The notes beneath the pieces were generated by a model. That model did not search any database. It was not told the DNA's origin and saw nothing but the letters and a program-made list of their open reading frames with translations. From Natrarchaeobius oligotrophus (GTDB lineage: Archaea; Halobacteriota; Halobacteria; Halobacteriales; Natrialbaceae), in NCBI RefSeq assembly GCF_003841465.1, contig NZ_REFZ01000007.1, forward strand, positions 124,001-188,000: a stretch of 64,000 nt of DNA, written 5' to 3'. This document shows, in pieces, positions 1-8,418 of the stretch (position 1 is its first letter; the number at the start of each line of letters is the position of its first letter). The position numbers were made by a program, and so were the translations under genes.

Positions 1-597
1 GTTCCCGAGCAGGTCGGTGACGACGTCGTGGACCATCGCGCCCCGCCAGGCGACCGGTCCGTCGTCCGCGATCAACTCGAGGCTCACGATCTGGACGCCG
101 TCGGCGTCGATCGGCTCCGGCCTGCCCGACGGCGTCTGACGAACGGGTCCCTCCGCCTCGAGCAGCTCCGGCGCGTCCGGGGAGTGAACGTTCGCGTCGA
201 AGACGCCGACGTCGAGTCCCGCCTCGTCGAGCGCGCGAGCCAGCGAGACGGTGATCGTCGTCTTCCCGACGCCGCCTTTCGAACTGGCGACGGCGATCAG
301 CGAGTCGACGCCCGTGATCGGCAGTCCCGTCTCGGGTGCGCCGGCGTTCGTCGCTTCGATTCGGACGTGGTCGACGCCGTCACAGGCCAGCGCGGCCCCT
401 CGCAACTGTTCGGAGAGTCGTTCGGCCATCGGACGATCCAGCCGATCGAAGACGACCGTGAACGTGACGACGCCGTCCTCGAGCGAGACGTCCTCGAGCA
501 GTTCCTCGCCGATCGGGTCGCCGCCGGCTATCCGGACCTCGCGAATCCGGTCGACGACGCGCCGCCTGACGTCGTCCGCTCGTTCTGTCGTGGTCAT
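1..597 (-). CDS. apbC: Mrp/ApbC family iron-sulfur carrier ATPase, 3' end cut by window edge
   Basis: P-loop ATPase of the Mrp/ApbC/NBP35 family, which in other organisms carries and delivers Fe-S clusters in the cytoplasm. The start ATG is at 597. Residues 1-90 form a MIP18/DUF59-like domain. This is followed by the deviant Walker A motif SSKGGVGKTT near residues 105-114 and the ParA-like stretch DANVHSP. About 199 residues are visible; the usual length is about 340-360, so the C-terminal part lies left of the window. It points the same way as the metallo-hydrolase gene at 702-1367, with about 100 bases between them, so co-transcription is possible. The family call is firm; the exact client proteins are unknown. 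Confidence 0.9.
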   Translation of the reverse strand, partial: MTTTERADDVRRRVVDRIREVRIAGGDPIGEELLEDVSLEDGVVTFTVVFDRLDRPMAERLSEQLRGAALACDGVDHVRIEATNAGAPETGLPITGVDSLIAVASSKGGVGKTTITVSLARALDEAGLDVGVFDANVHSPDAPELLEAEGPVRQTPSGRPEPIDADGVQIVSLELIADDGPVAWRGAMVHDVVTDLLGN

Positions 598-701
598 ACG
601 CGGCGCTACGTCTCGAGGGCGTATTTCAGCCGTTGACTCTTCTCACGCCGCGGGAACTGTTCGAACGGGACGCACCGTTCGCCGGATACCCGGAGTCGCG
701 A

Positions 702-1367
702 TCAGAACAGTTCAACGCGAATGCCGTCGCCCTCGAGGTCGCCGACGAACGCGTCCGCGTCGGTTTCGATCGCCTCGAACGTGTCGTAGTGTTCGGGGAG
801 GACGAGATCGGGATCGACGCTGCGGGCGAACGCCGCCGCCTCGTGGCGATCCATCGTGTAGTGTCCGCCGATCGGCGGGACGAACACGTCCGCCTCGATC
901 GACTCGTGGTGGTCGAGGAAGTCGGTGTCCGACGGGAAGTAGACGGTCGTCCCCTCGAGCGAGAGGACGAGGCCGATCACCTCGCCCTCGGCGTGGAACG
1001 GAGCGCCCTCGTCGTCGACGTGTTCCCCGTCCGGATCGTTGTACGCGGGGACGGTTCTGACGGCGATCCCGTCGACGGTCGCCTCGCCGTCGTGTGGCAG
1101 GTCGACGACGTCGAACGCGAGGTCGGACGTGTCGACGGCCTCGTAGACCGCCACCGTGGCGTCTCCGCCCGCGACCGCTTCGATCGCGTCGGGGTCGTAG
1201 TGGTCGAAGTCGTCGTGCGTGACGAAGACGACGTCGCCGTCGCCCGGTTCGTCCGCGAGCACTTCGCTCCACGGATCGACGTAGACGACCGTTCCGTCGC
1301 CGGTTTCGAGGCGAACGCTCGCGTGTCCCAGCCGCTCGAACGTGAGGTCATCGTATTCGACGGACAT
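702..1367 (-). CDS. Metallo-beta-lactamase fold hydrolase (UPF0173-like)
   Basis: A 221-residue cytoplasmic protein of the metallo-beta-lactamase superfamily, close to the UPF0173/UlaG-like metal-dependent hydrolases. It opens with FERLGHASVRLE and has the signature THDDFDHYDPDAI, a variant of THxHxDH with an Asp where the first His usually is. Later it has the HYTMDRHEA and LPEHYDTF segments that normally supply metal ligands. It has no signal peptide and is normal in length for the group. A TATA-like gttaagg lies about 30-37 bases before the ATG. Its substrate cannot be inferred; these proteins are often annotated only as Zn-dependent hydrolases. Confidence 0.85.
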   Translation of the reverse strand: MSVEYDDLTFERLGHASVRLETGDGTVVYVDPWSEVLADEPGDGDVVFVTHDDFDHYDPDAIEAVAGGDATVAVYEAVDTSDLAFDVVDLPHDGEATVDGIAVRTVPAYNDPDGEHVDDEGAPFHAEGEVIGLVLSLEGTTVYFPSDTDFLDHHESIEADVFVPPIGGHYTMDRHEAAAFARSVDPDLVLPEHYDTFEAIETDADAFVGDLEGDGIRVELF

Positions 1368-1508
1368 GATCGCTCGAGACGTACTACGCGGATCGCCTTA
1401 ACTTGGCGGGCACGGCTTCGGTCCGACTTCGTCAACGGTGCTCACGTCGACGGGTGATCGCTCCCGAGCGACCGGAACCTTATGGACGCGGTGGCCGAAC
1501 CCTCGAGC

Positions 1509-2165
1509 ATGGTCCGCCAAGGACGGGACGGAGACGACGTTCGGGCCGGCGTCGTCCTCGCCGGCGGCCACTCGACCCGGTTCGGCGACGAGGACAAGTC
1601 CGTCGCTCCGCTCGCCGGCACGCCGATGATCCGACGCGTCGTCGACCGGCTCGAGCCGATCGTGGACGACATCGTGGTCAACTGCCGGTCGGAACAGGTC
1701 CCGCGGATCGAGGCGGCGCTCGAGGGCGGTCCCGACGCGTCGTTCGCGATCGATCCGGTCGACGATCGCGGACCGATGGCCGGTATCTCGACCGGACTCC
1801 GAGAAACGACGGCGAGCTACGCCGCCGTCGTCGCCTGCGACATGCCTTTCGTCGACCCCGCGCTCGTCGACCACCTCTTCGAACGCGCCGACGGCCGCGA
1901 CGCCGCCGTTCCACGACTCGAGGACCGGTGGTACCAGACGACCCAGGCCGTCTACCGGGTCGACGCGATGATCGACGCCTGCGAGCGCGCCTTGGCGCGC
2001 GACGAGCGCCGGATCGTCGCGCCGCTCGACGACCTCGAGTTCGTCGTCGTCGACGAGGAGGAAGTCCGAGCGCACGCGCCGCTCGAGGCGTTCGAGAACG
2101 TCAACACCCGCGAGGAACTCGCCGAGGCGAGAGAGCGACTCGAGACGGCTCGAGACGACGAGTAA
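1509..2165 (+). CDS. mobA: Molybdenum cofactor guanylyltransferase-like (MobA/MocA family)
   Basis: A 218-residue nucleotidyltransferase of the MobA/MocA family, which attaches GMP or CMP to molybdopterin in the cytoplasm. The N-terminal signature is LAGGHSTRFGDEDKS (residues about 17-31), followed by ACDMPF, the metal-binding Asp region. An in-frame ATG exists at 1482, but a TATA-like cttatgg lies there, about 27 bases before the ATG at 1509, so a leaderless start at 1509 is preferred. It faces the YqeC-like gene tail to tail with about 70 bases between. YqeC-like and MocA-like proteins co-occur with molybdenum/selenium hydroxylase maturation, which suggests but does not prove a shared role. 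MobA and MocA cannot be separated by eye. Confidence 0.8.
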   Translation: MVRQGRDGDDVRAGVVLAGGHSTRFGDEDKSVAPLAGTPMIRRVVDRLEPIVDDIVVNCRSEQVPRIEAALEGGPDASFAIDPVDDRGPMAGISTGLRETTASYAAVVACDMPFVDPALVDHLFERADGRDAAVPRLEDRWYQTTQAVYRVDAMIDACERALARDERRIVAPLDDLEFVVVDEEEVRAHAPLEAFENVNTREELAEARERLETARDDE

Positions 2166-2235
2166 CGCCCAATCGTTCGGGAACTCGACGGGCGTCGACC
2201 GGAAACCAACCGGACGTGTCGCCGTTCGTTTCGCG

Positions 2236-2985
2236 TTAGGCCTCGACGACCTCGACCACCGGGTCGTCGTCGATCATCCGGGCGAGTACGACCCGCGGGA
2301 CGCGCGGCGCTCGCTCGAGCACTTCCGTCGCGATCTCCCGTCCAATCGTCCGATCGTCCGGCTCGTCGACTTTGTTGAGCAACGGCACGACCGTCGCCCC
2401 GTCGGGGACGTCGGCCAGCCCGCCCCGATCGCTCGCGAGCACGCGGGCGACGTCCGTCGGTCGAACCGTCTCCCCGATTTCGCGGCCGGTGATCGCCGTC
2501 ACCTGATCGGGTCGGTGAACCCGTCCCGACTCGAGGGGCGTCCCGACGACGCGCACGCTCGCGAGCGGGATCACGGTGTCGACGCGACCCGGAAGCTGGG
2601 GCTCGTGGTCGTCGGGCGCTTTGAGCTCCCGGGTCCGCGCGCCGTCGGCTTTGACGAGGATCGGATCCGCGACGCCGTTGGCCGCCGCCAGATCGTCGAC
2701 GACGTCCGGATCGTAGCCGACGTACCGATCCTCGCTTTCCCGCTCGGGAACGACGCCAGCGGGCCACGTGTTCGTCTCCTCGAGCGCGGCGGCGGGATCG
2801 TCGGTGACGGTCACCTTCCCGACGTGGGGATCGAAGATCGGAATCCGAACCGTCGCGGTGACGACCGGTCGCCGCCCCTCGCTCGCCGCTCGCTCGGCCA
2901 GCGCGTAGAGCGTCGTCTTCTTTCCACCCGCGCCGACGACGGCGACGAGCCCCGACTCGGCCGCAAGTGCCTCGAGAACGTCCAT
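2236..2985 (-). CDS. yqeC: YqeC-like selenium/molybdenum hydroxylase maturation protein
   Basis: A 249-residue protein that resembles YqeC, a nucleotide-binding protein associated with selenium-dependent molybdenum hydroxylases. Near the start it has VVGAGGKKTTLYALA, a P-loop-like motif (GxGGKKTT). Further on come TATVRIPIF, LVKADGAR and LLNKVDEPDD, the last resembling a GTPase NKxD base-recognition motif. The long open frame continues upstream, but the ATG at 2985 directly precedes the P-loop domain and matches the family length of about 230-250. It converges with the MobA-like gene at 1509-2165. No hydroxylase subunit genes lie in this window, so the target enzyme is unknown. Confidence 0.8.
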   Translation of the reverse strand: MDVLEALAAESGLVAVVGAGGKKTTLYALAERAASEGRRPVVTATVRIPIFDPHVGKVTVTDDPAAALEETNTWPAGVVPERESEDRYVGYDPDVVDDLAAANGVADPILVKADGARTRELKAPDDHEPQLPGRVDTVIPLASVRVVGTPLESGRVHRPDQVTAITGREIGETVRPTDVARVLASDRGGLADVPDGATVVPLLNKVDEPDDRTIGREIATEVLERAPRVPRVVLARMIDDDPVVEVVEA

Positions 2986-3153
2986 ACTCGAGCTACCGGC
3001 GCAACCGGCTAATCGTTTGCGTCCCGCCCTGTGTGGTCTCCCGTCCGGTCGCGCCGTTCGAGGAGTGGCTCGAGCGGCGGATGATGACCGCCGCCTTCCC
3101 GAACGGATGACCGCAATTCGCGGCTTTAACACCGATCCGCGCGTACGGCCACC

Positions 3154-4392
3154 ATGACCGAGCGGACACCGACGACCGCGAGCCGCGACCGAGACCGAGC
3201 CGTGCGCTTCGAGTACGATCCCGCGACGATCAGGCTCGGGATCGGCTGCGTCGACGACCTCGCGGACGAACTCGAACACCTCAACCTCGAACGCGCGATG
3301 GTCGTCTGCGGAAGGACCGTCGGCTCGACGCCCGAGGTGATCGATCCGGTACGAGCGGGTCTGGGCGATCGGCTGGGTGGCGTGTTCGACGAGACGACGC
3401 CGGAAAAGCGACTGCACACCGCCTTCGACGGACTCGAGCGTCTCGAGGGGAACGACTGTGACGCGCTGGTCAGCCTGGGCGGCGGGAGCAGCCTCGACGT
3501 CGCGAAGGTGATCAGCACGCTCGCCGCGAGCGATCGCTCGCGGGAGGACGTGGCCGCCGAGTTCGTCGAACGCGGAACGATCACGGTCCCGGAGGAGGGG
3601 TTGATCCCGATCGTCGCGATCCCGACGACGCTCGCGGGCGCGGACCTCACGCAGGTCGCGGGCGTCACCGCCTCGCCCGAGTCGGGGCTGGTCGACGGGA
3701 AACTCGGCGGCGGGATCTCCGGCCGCGAACTGATGCCCGAAGCGGTCTTCTACGACCCGGAACTCGTCTCGACCACCCCGGAATCGGTGCTCGCGGCGTC
3801 CGCGATGAACGGCTTCGACAAGGGGATCGAGACGATCTACGCGAACAACGCCACGCCCGTGACGGACGCGACGGCCGCGCGCGGACTCGGCCTGCTCGAG
3901 AACGGCCTCCGTTCGTACGGCCGCGGCGACCGCGAGATGGAGACGTTCGAGACGCTGCTCGAGGGAATTCTGCTGGTTCAGTACGGCATCTCGCGTCCGG
4001 GCGAGACGACGCTCTCGGTCGTCCACGCCTTCGGCCACGGACTCACGCGCACGTACGACGTCCAGCAAGGTGCCGCCCACGCCGTGGTCGTCCCCCACGT
4101 CCTCGAGTACCTGCTCGCGGACGAGAGCGCGGACGCCCGTACGGACGTACTCGCCGACGCGCTCGGCGTCGACGCGGAGGGCGATCCGACGAACGCGATC
4201 GTCGAGCGGGTCACGGCCGTCCGCGACGCGCTCGGACTACCAGCTCGGCTGCGCGACGTCGACGGCCCCGAGCGCGACGAGTTTCCGGCGGTCGCGGAGG
4301 CGATCCTCGCGGACAAGTTCATGGCGAACGCACCGCCCGGACTCGATCCCGATTCCGAGGAGATCGAAGCGATCCTCGAGCGGGCGTGGTAA
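3154..4392 (+). CDS. Iron-containing alcohol dehydrogenase
   Basis: A 412-residue group III (iron-dependent) alcohol dehydrogenase, related to maleylacetate reductase and 1,3-propanediol dehydrogenase. It shows the NAD(P)-binding motif LGGGSSLDVAK (residues about 108-118), the IPTTLAGADLTQVAG segment, and a metal region with His residues in HAFGHGLTRTYDVQQG followed by AAHAVVVPHVLEYL. Length is typical (380-420). The gene stands alone: the YqeC-like gene is divergent upstream and the queC gene converges downstream. It probably reduces or oxidises a small alcohol or aldehyde, but the substrate cannot be set from sequence. Confidence 0.88.
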   Translation: MTERTPTTASRDRDRAVRFEYDPATIRLGIGCVDDLADELEHLNLERAMVVCGRTVGSTPEVIDPVRAGLGDRLGGVFDETTPEKRLHTAFDGLERLEGNDCDALVSLGGGSSLDVAKVISTLAASDRSREDVAAEFVERGTITVPEEGLIPIVAIPTTLAGADLTQVAGVTASPESGLVDGKLGGGISGRELMPEAVFYDPELVSTTPESVLAASAMNGFDKGIETIYANNATPVTDATAARGLGLLENGLRSYGRGDREMETFETLLEGILLVQYGISRPGETTLSVVHAFGHGLTRTYDVQQGAAHAVVVPHVLEYLLADESADARTDVLADALGVDAEGDPTNAIVERVTAVRDALGLPARLRDVDGPERDEFPAVAEAILADKFMANAPPGLDPDSEEIEAILERAW

Positions 4393-4605
4393 CGGGAGCG
4401 CGGACGCCGCGGACGATTATCGCCGTCGACGCTCGCTGTTTCGCGCTCGCCAACTCGCGGGAAACGTTCACACCCTCGATTGCTCCCGGTCGCCGATCGG
4501 AATCGCGGCTCGGGCGAGCTTCGGTCGGACGACCTGTCGTCGGTCACCGACGGTGCGCCACGGATCGTTCGCGACCGCGCCGGTGTGCGGAGACGGCGGT
4601 CCGCA

Positions 4606-5466
4606 TCAGTCCTCGAGGTACGACGGCCGCTCGGCGTACGGAATCGGGTCGCGAACGCCGATACGCTGGAACGCCTGGAGCCGGTAGGCGCAGGCGTCGC
4701 AGGTGCCACAGGCCGGTTCGCTCTCGCGGTAACAGCTCCAGGTGTGCTCGTACGGGACCTCGAGTTCGACGCCGCGTTCGGCGATCTCGGTTTTGGACCG
4801 TTCGACGAACGGCGCTTCGATCGAGATATCGGTGTCGGGTTTCGTTCCGTCCGCGACGAGCCGTTCGAACGCCTCGAAGAACTCGGGGCGGCAGTCGGGG
4901 TAGCCGGAGAAATCCTCGCTGTGAGCGCCGACGAACACCGCCTCGCAGCCGGTGGCCTCGGCGTATGAGACGGCCATCGACAGCAGGTTCGCGTTCCGAA
5001 ACGGAACGTACGACGACGGGATCTCGTCGCTCCCGAGGTCCGCGTCGGCGACTCCTACGTTCTCGTCCGTCAGACTCGAGGCCCCGATCCGCGCGAGGTG
5101 GTCGGTCTCGACCCGAAGGAAGTCGCTCGCCTCGAGCAAGCCGGCGATCCGCCGGGCGCACTCGCACTCGCGGTCTTCGGTGCGCTGTCCGTAGGAGGCG
5201 TGCAGAGCGTGTATCTCGTAGCCGTGGTCGAGAGCCTCGTAGGCGGCGGTCGCGCTGTCCATGCCGCCCGAAAGGAGGACGACGGCCCCGCTGCGCTCGG
5301 ATGCGGTTCGGGTGTCGGAGCCGTCGGTCATCGCGTCGCCGGCCCCGATGGGCGTGCCGTCGCCGCGTCCAGCGGGTGCGTGGGTCGGATCGCTCGGCGT
5401 TCGGTCGCCGGTCGGTACCTCGCGGTCGGTCGTCGCAGACGGTGGGTCGGTGGGTACGTCGGTCAT
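4606..5466 (-). CDS. queC: 7-cyano-7-deazaguanine synthase QueC
   Basis: QueC converts 7-carboxy-7-deazaguanine to preQ0 using ATP and ammonia. In archaea preQ0 is inserted at position 15 of tRNA and matured to archaeosine. The protein has the PP-loop signature LLSGGMDSATAA (near residue 68) and a C-terminal zinc site of four cysteines within CYRESEPACGTCDACAYR. At 286 residues it is longer than bacterial QueC (about 230) because of a roughly 60-residue hydrophilic N-terminal extension. The in-frame ATG just before MTDGSDTR is a possible shorter start. It is the last gene of the queD-queE-queC operon, 31 bases after queE. Confidence 0.95.
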   Translation of the reverse strand: MTDVPTDPPSATTDREVPTGDRTPSDPTHAPAGRGDGTPIGAGDAMTDGSDTRTASERSGAVVLLSGGMDSATAAYEALDHGYEIHALHASYGQRTEDRECECARRIAGLLEASDFLRVETDHLARIGASSLTDENVGVADADLGSDEIPSSYVPFRNANLLSMAVSYAEATGCEAVFVGAHSEDFSGYPDCRPEFFEAFERLVADGTKPDTDISIEAPFVERSKTEIAERGVELEVPYEHTWSCYRESEPACGTCDACAYRLQAFQRIGVRDPIPYAERPSYLED

Positions 5467-5497
5467 CGGTGTTCGCTCGCGGTCGGTCTCGTTCGTC

Positions 5498-6322
5498 TCA
5501 CGTCTCGGGGGCGTCGTTCCAGAGGTCGACGTGCAGTCGCGGCGTATACCGGAAGCCGTGTTCCATCGCGAGTTCGGCGGTGCGCTCGCGCGTTTCGGCC
5601 AGACGCTGTCGGTTGGCCCCCTCGGGCATCAGGAGGATGTCGTCGCTCCGAATCCCGGCGTCGGCGGCGTCCTCGAGCGCGTCGAGCAGCGCCAGAATCT
5701 CCGCCAGATCGTCGTCGCCGGTCACGACGAACTTCAGCTGGAACTCGTAGCGCTCGATGAGCGCCGAGAGCGCCGCGAGGTCGATCCGGTCGTCCTCGTG
5801 GCGATCGGCCCACTCGTTCGTTCCGGCGTCCGGCGTTCGTTCGCCGCGGCCGTCCGTCGCACGGGCCGGCGCTCGCTCGGCCGTCGGCGTGCTGGTTCGA
5901 AGCTTCGGGCTGATCGACGCGAGATCGATCGGCGCGTCCCGGTAGATCGTGCCGTTGGTTTCGACGGTCGTGTGGTAGCCGCGTTCGTCGAGCGCCTCGA
6001 GCAGATCGACGCAGGCTTCCTGGAGCAGGGGCTCGCCGCCGGTGAGTACGACGTGGTCGGCGTCGTAGGATTCGACCTCGGCGAGAACCTCCTCGAGTCC
6101 CAGCCAGGCGTGGGTCGGTTCCCAGGAGGTGTGATAGGAGTCACAGAACCAACACCGGAGGTTGCAGCCGCTCGTGCGGACGAAGACGGACGGGACGCCG
6201 GCCAGGACTCCCTCCCCTTGCAGCGAGTAAAAGAGCTCGTTGATCGGGAGGCGATCGCTCGTCGCGTTCGACCGATCGGCGACGAGTTCGTCCGATCGAT
6301 CGACGGAATCGGAGACCGGCAT
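5498..6322 (-). CDS. queE: 7-carboxy-7-deazaguanine synthase QueE (radical SAM)
   Basis: A radical SAM enzyme that ring-contracts 6-carboxytetrahydropterin to 7-carboxy-7-deazaguanine in preQ0 synthesis. The CxxxCxxC cluster motif is seen as CNLRCWFCDS (residues about 53-62), preceded by FYSLQGEG and followed by LTGGEPLLQ. At 274 residues it is longer than common QueE (210-250). The extra length is a charged, low-complexity insert around residues 145-185 that looks species-specific. The gene starts one base after the queD stop, so translation is probably coupled. Confidence 0.95.
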   Translation of the reverse strand: MPVSDSVDRSDELVADRSNATSDRLPINELFYSLQGEGVLAGVPSVFVRTSGCNLRCWFCDSYHTSWEPTHAWLGLEEVLAEVESYDADHVVLTGGEPLLQEACVDLLEALDERGYHTTVETNGTIYRDAPIDLASISPKLRTSTPTAERAPARATDGRGERTPDAGTNEWADRHEDDRIDLAALSALIERYEFQLKFVVTGDDDLAEILALLDALEDAADAGIRSDDILLMPEGANRQRLAETRERTAELAMEHGFRYTPRLHVDLWNDAPET

Positions 6323-6323
6323 C

Positions 6324-6812
6324 TCAGCGCCCGCGCCCCCCGCAGAGTTCGCTCGTCTCGCTGACCCGGACGGCGACGTCGCTGACGTTGTCGGGGAGCG
6401 CCGACTCGAGTTTCGACTCGAGGACGAGGCTCATCACCTCCGCAGTCGGCGGCTGATCGAGGACGACGAGCGCGTCCTCGTCTCCCGTCTCACGGAAGGC
6501 CCCACACAGCGGATCGCCCTCCTCGAGGAGGAACATGTGATCCCACTGCTGGATTACGTCGGTAATATCTCCTTTGTCGACGACCCATCCCTCGTCGGTC
6601 ACGGTTCCGGCGACCGTGACGGAGATCTCGTAGTTGTGCCCGTGGGGCCGCGAGCACTTCCCGTCGTGGTGGAGAATCCGGTGTCCGGCGCTGATTCGTA
6701 TCGGTCGATCGCGACCGACGCACAGGACGCGACTGGCACCGATCACGTCGGAGTCGTCGGCCGTCTGCTCCGACGTTCGACTCGAGCCATCTTCGGGTAC
6801 CTCCAGGGACAT
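6324..6812 (-). CDS. queD: 6-carboxytetrahydropterin synthase QueD
   Basis: A PTPS-family enzyme that makes 6-carboxy-5,6,7,8-tetrahydropterin from dihydroneopterin triphosphate, the first dedicated step toward preQ0. It shows the zinc and catalytic segment ISAGHRILHHDGKCSRPHGHNY, here split for reading as ISAGHRILHH and DGKCSRPHGHNY, which contains the catalytic Cys and zinc-binding His residues. It also has WVVDKGDI and LEEGDPL. Its 162 residues include about 30 extra N-terminal residues before the core. It is the first gene of the queDEC operon. Confidence 0.95.
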   Translation of the reverse strand: MSLEVPEDGSSRTSEQTADDSDVIGASRVLCVGRDRPIRISAGHRILHHDGKCSRPHGHNYEISVTVAGTVTDEGWVVDKGDITDVIQQWDHMFLLEEGDPLCGAFRETGDEDALVVLDQPPTAEVMSLVLESKLESALPDNVSDVAVRVSETSELCGGRGR

Positions 6813-6830
6813 ACCACAGTATTATCGAGA

Positions 6831-6843
6831 GAATACTTAAATT
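6831..6843 (-). promoter_or_regulatory. Box A promoter of the queDEC operon
   Basis: On the minus strand this reads AATTTAAGTATTC, an AT-rich box A-like element about 19-31 bases before the queD ATG at 6812. That spacing fits a leaderless haloarchaeal transcript. No repressor site or preQ riboswitch-like structure is evident between it and the start. Confidence 0.6.
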
Positions 6844-6997
6844 CACAGGTCGACGGAGCCGAGGCGCGGACGGGTGAGCCGAGAGACCGTCACCGGGAAC
6901 GCGAGGTGACGCGCACCGGGAACCGTGAGCGACGGGAACACCGGCGCATCACGCGACCGCCGAGGGTGACCTTTCCGCGAAACGGAGCCGCCCGATT

Positions 6998-7348
6998 TCA
7001 GTCCTCGAGCTGGTCCTGCAGGCGATTTTTCGCCTCGGTGCGCCGTTTCTGGGAAAACTGCGGTCGTTCGTCCGAGAAGTCGACCTCGAGTTCGTCGACC
7101 GTCCGACGGTAGATGTTCGTTCGACGACCTTCCTCGGAGAGCTGTCGTCCTTCGCACGTCAGCAATCCAGCGTCGACGAGTTCCTCGATTCGGCGATAAC
7201 AGGTCGCGATCGGAATCTCGATATCCTCGCTCAGTGCCTGTGCCGACTTCGGCGTTCCTGCGGCACAGAGTATTTCTGCGCTGTACTTGCTCCCGAGTGC
7301 GGAGAGAACGCCGGTCGACTTCGATTCGATTCGTTCCGGACGAGACAT
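6998..7348 (-). CDS. Winged-helix transcriptional regulator
   Basis: A 116-residue cytoplasmic DNA-binding protein with one ArsR-like winged helix. The segment VLSALGSKYSAEILCAAG starts the domain, SAQALSEDIEIPIATCYRRIEELVDAGLL is the helix-turn-helix, and RRTNIYRRTVDEL the wing. The C-terminal half is charged and helical. An ATG at 7372 would add eight residues; the ATG at 7348 (MSRPERIES) is chosen because the AT-rich stretch 7369-7385 then falls in the box A position. It is transcribed away from the CinA-like gene and lies upstream of queD, so either could be a target. It has no obvious ligand domain. Confidence 0.8.
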   Translation of the reverse strand: MSRPERIESKSTGVLSALGSKYSAEILCAAGTPKSAQALSEDIEIPIATCYRRIEELVDAGLLTCEGRQLSEEGRRTNIYRRTVDELEVDFSDERPQFSQKRRTEAKNRLQDQLED

Positions 7349-7506
7349 CGATGCACTATTTCCAATTATCAAAAGTGAATCTTGCGGTTGGTGAGAGTCT
7401 CACGACCACTGACAACCGGCGGATAGTTTTGTCGCGGCCGGTTGGACCGCGACGAGGCGGCGGCTCCGAACGAGATGCATTTGACGCCCCGGACCGAACG
7501 AGTGGC

Positions 7507-8190
7507 ATGAACGTCGCGGTCGTAACGGTCGGCGACGAACTGCTCGCCGGCCGGACGACGGATACGAACGCAACGTGGCTCTGTGCGCGACTCGACGAAC
7601 GGGGTGTGAGCGTCGAGCGCGTAACCACGGTGCCGGACCGGGTGAGCGACATCGCCCGCGTGGTCAACGAGTACCGCGCCGAGTACGACGCCGTGATCGT
7701 GACCGGAGGGCTCGGGCCCACCCACGACGACGTCACGATGGAGGGGATCGCGGCCGCCTTCGGGCGATCCCTCGAGACGCACGAGGAGGCTCTCGTCTGG
7801 CTCGAGGAGGCGGGCTACTCGCGGTCGGACCTGACGGAGGGGACCGCGGCGCTTCCACGCGGCGCGCGCGCCCTCCACAACGAAGCCGGCGTCGCACCCG
7901 GTGCGGTGATCGACGGCGTGTACGTCCTCCCCGGCGTCCCGGACGAGATGAAGACGATGTTCGAGACGGTCGAAGCCGAGTTCTCGGGGACGCTCACCTA
8001 CCGGGAGGTCGTCTCGATCGACGAACCCGAGAGCGCGCTGCTCGATCGAATCGAGCACCTGCGCGAGGAGTTCGACGTCTCCGTCGGGAGCTACCCGGGG
8101 GAGTCGGTCCGTCTCGTCGTCGAGAGCACCGACGAGGCGACCGCGTCGCGAGCGGCCGAGTGGCTCCGGGAGAACGCGGAAATCGTCTAA
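7507..8190 (+). CDS. CinA-like molybdopterin-binding domain protein
   Basis: A 227-residue protein made of the MoCF_biosynth (MoaB/MogA) fold found at the N-terminus of CinA. Key segments are AVVTVGDELLAGRTTDTNA at the start, VTGGLGPTHDDVTMEG in the middle and LPGVPDEMKTMFE. It lacks the C-terminal nicotinamide-nucleotide amidase domain of full bacterial CinA, which is normal for archaeal single-domain versions. In bacteria the family includes NMN deamidase and pyrophosphatase activities; the archaeal function is not settled. The open frame extends upstream to 7234, but that region is non-coding in character and overlaps the divergent regulator. Confidence 0.88.
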   Translation: MNVAVVTVGDELLAGRTTDTNATWLCARLDERGVSVERVTTVPDRVSDIARVVNEYRAEYDAVIVTGGLGPTHDDVTMEGIAAAFGRSLETHEEALVWLEEAGYSRSDLTEGTAALPRGARALHNEAGVAPGAVIDGVYVLPGVPDEMKTMFETVEAEFSGTLTYREVVSIDEPESALLDRIEHLREEFDVSVGSYPGESVRLVVESTDEATASRAAEWLRENAEIV

Positions 8191-8200
8191 CGTTGGTCGA

Positions 8201-8326
8201 TCACCGATAGAGGTAGACGAGCCAGACGATGGTCACGATCAGGGCGAGCACCAGCGTTCCCCAGCCGACGACGTCCATCGGAAGCGCCGGTTCGGCCGCG
8301 AGAACGCCGTCCGTGAGTTCGTTCAT
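8201..8326 (-). CDS. Small single-pass membrane protein (41 aa)
   Basis: A short protein of 41 residues: a polar N-terminus, then one hydrophobic helix (GWGTLVLALIVTIVWLVYLY) running almost to the C-terminus. A longer in-frame start at 8398 exists, but it would run through the TATA box: on the minus strand TTTCTATAAAACTAAG lies at about 8350-8365, 25-38 bases before the ATG at 8326. The gene converges with the CinA-like gene (10 bases between stops) and diverges from the NAD-kinase-like gene. Function unknown. Confidence 0.65.
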   Translation of the reverse strand: MNELTDGVLAAEPALPMDVVGWGTLVLALIVTIVWLVYLYR

Positions 8327-8418
8327 GGTCGCCGGTGAGTACCGGTCCCTCTTAGTTTTATAGAAACGTACCGACGCGACACCAGACGCCTTTTGCACCG
8401 ACCGTTCGTACGTCGACC

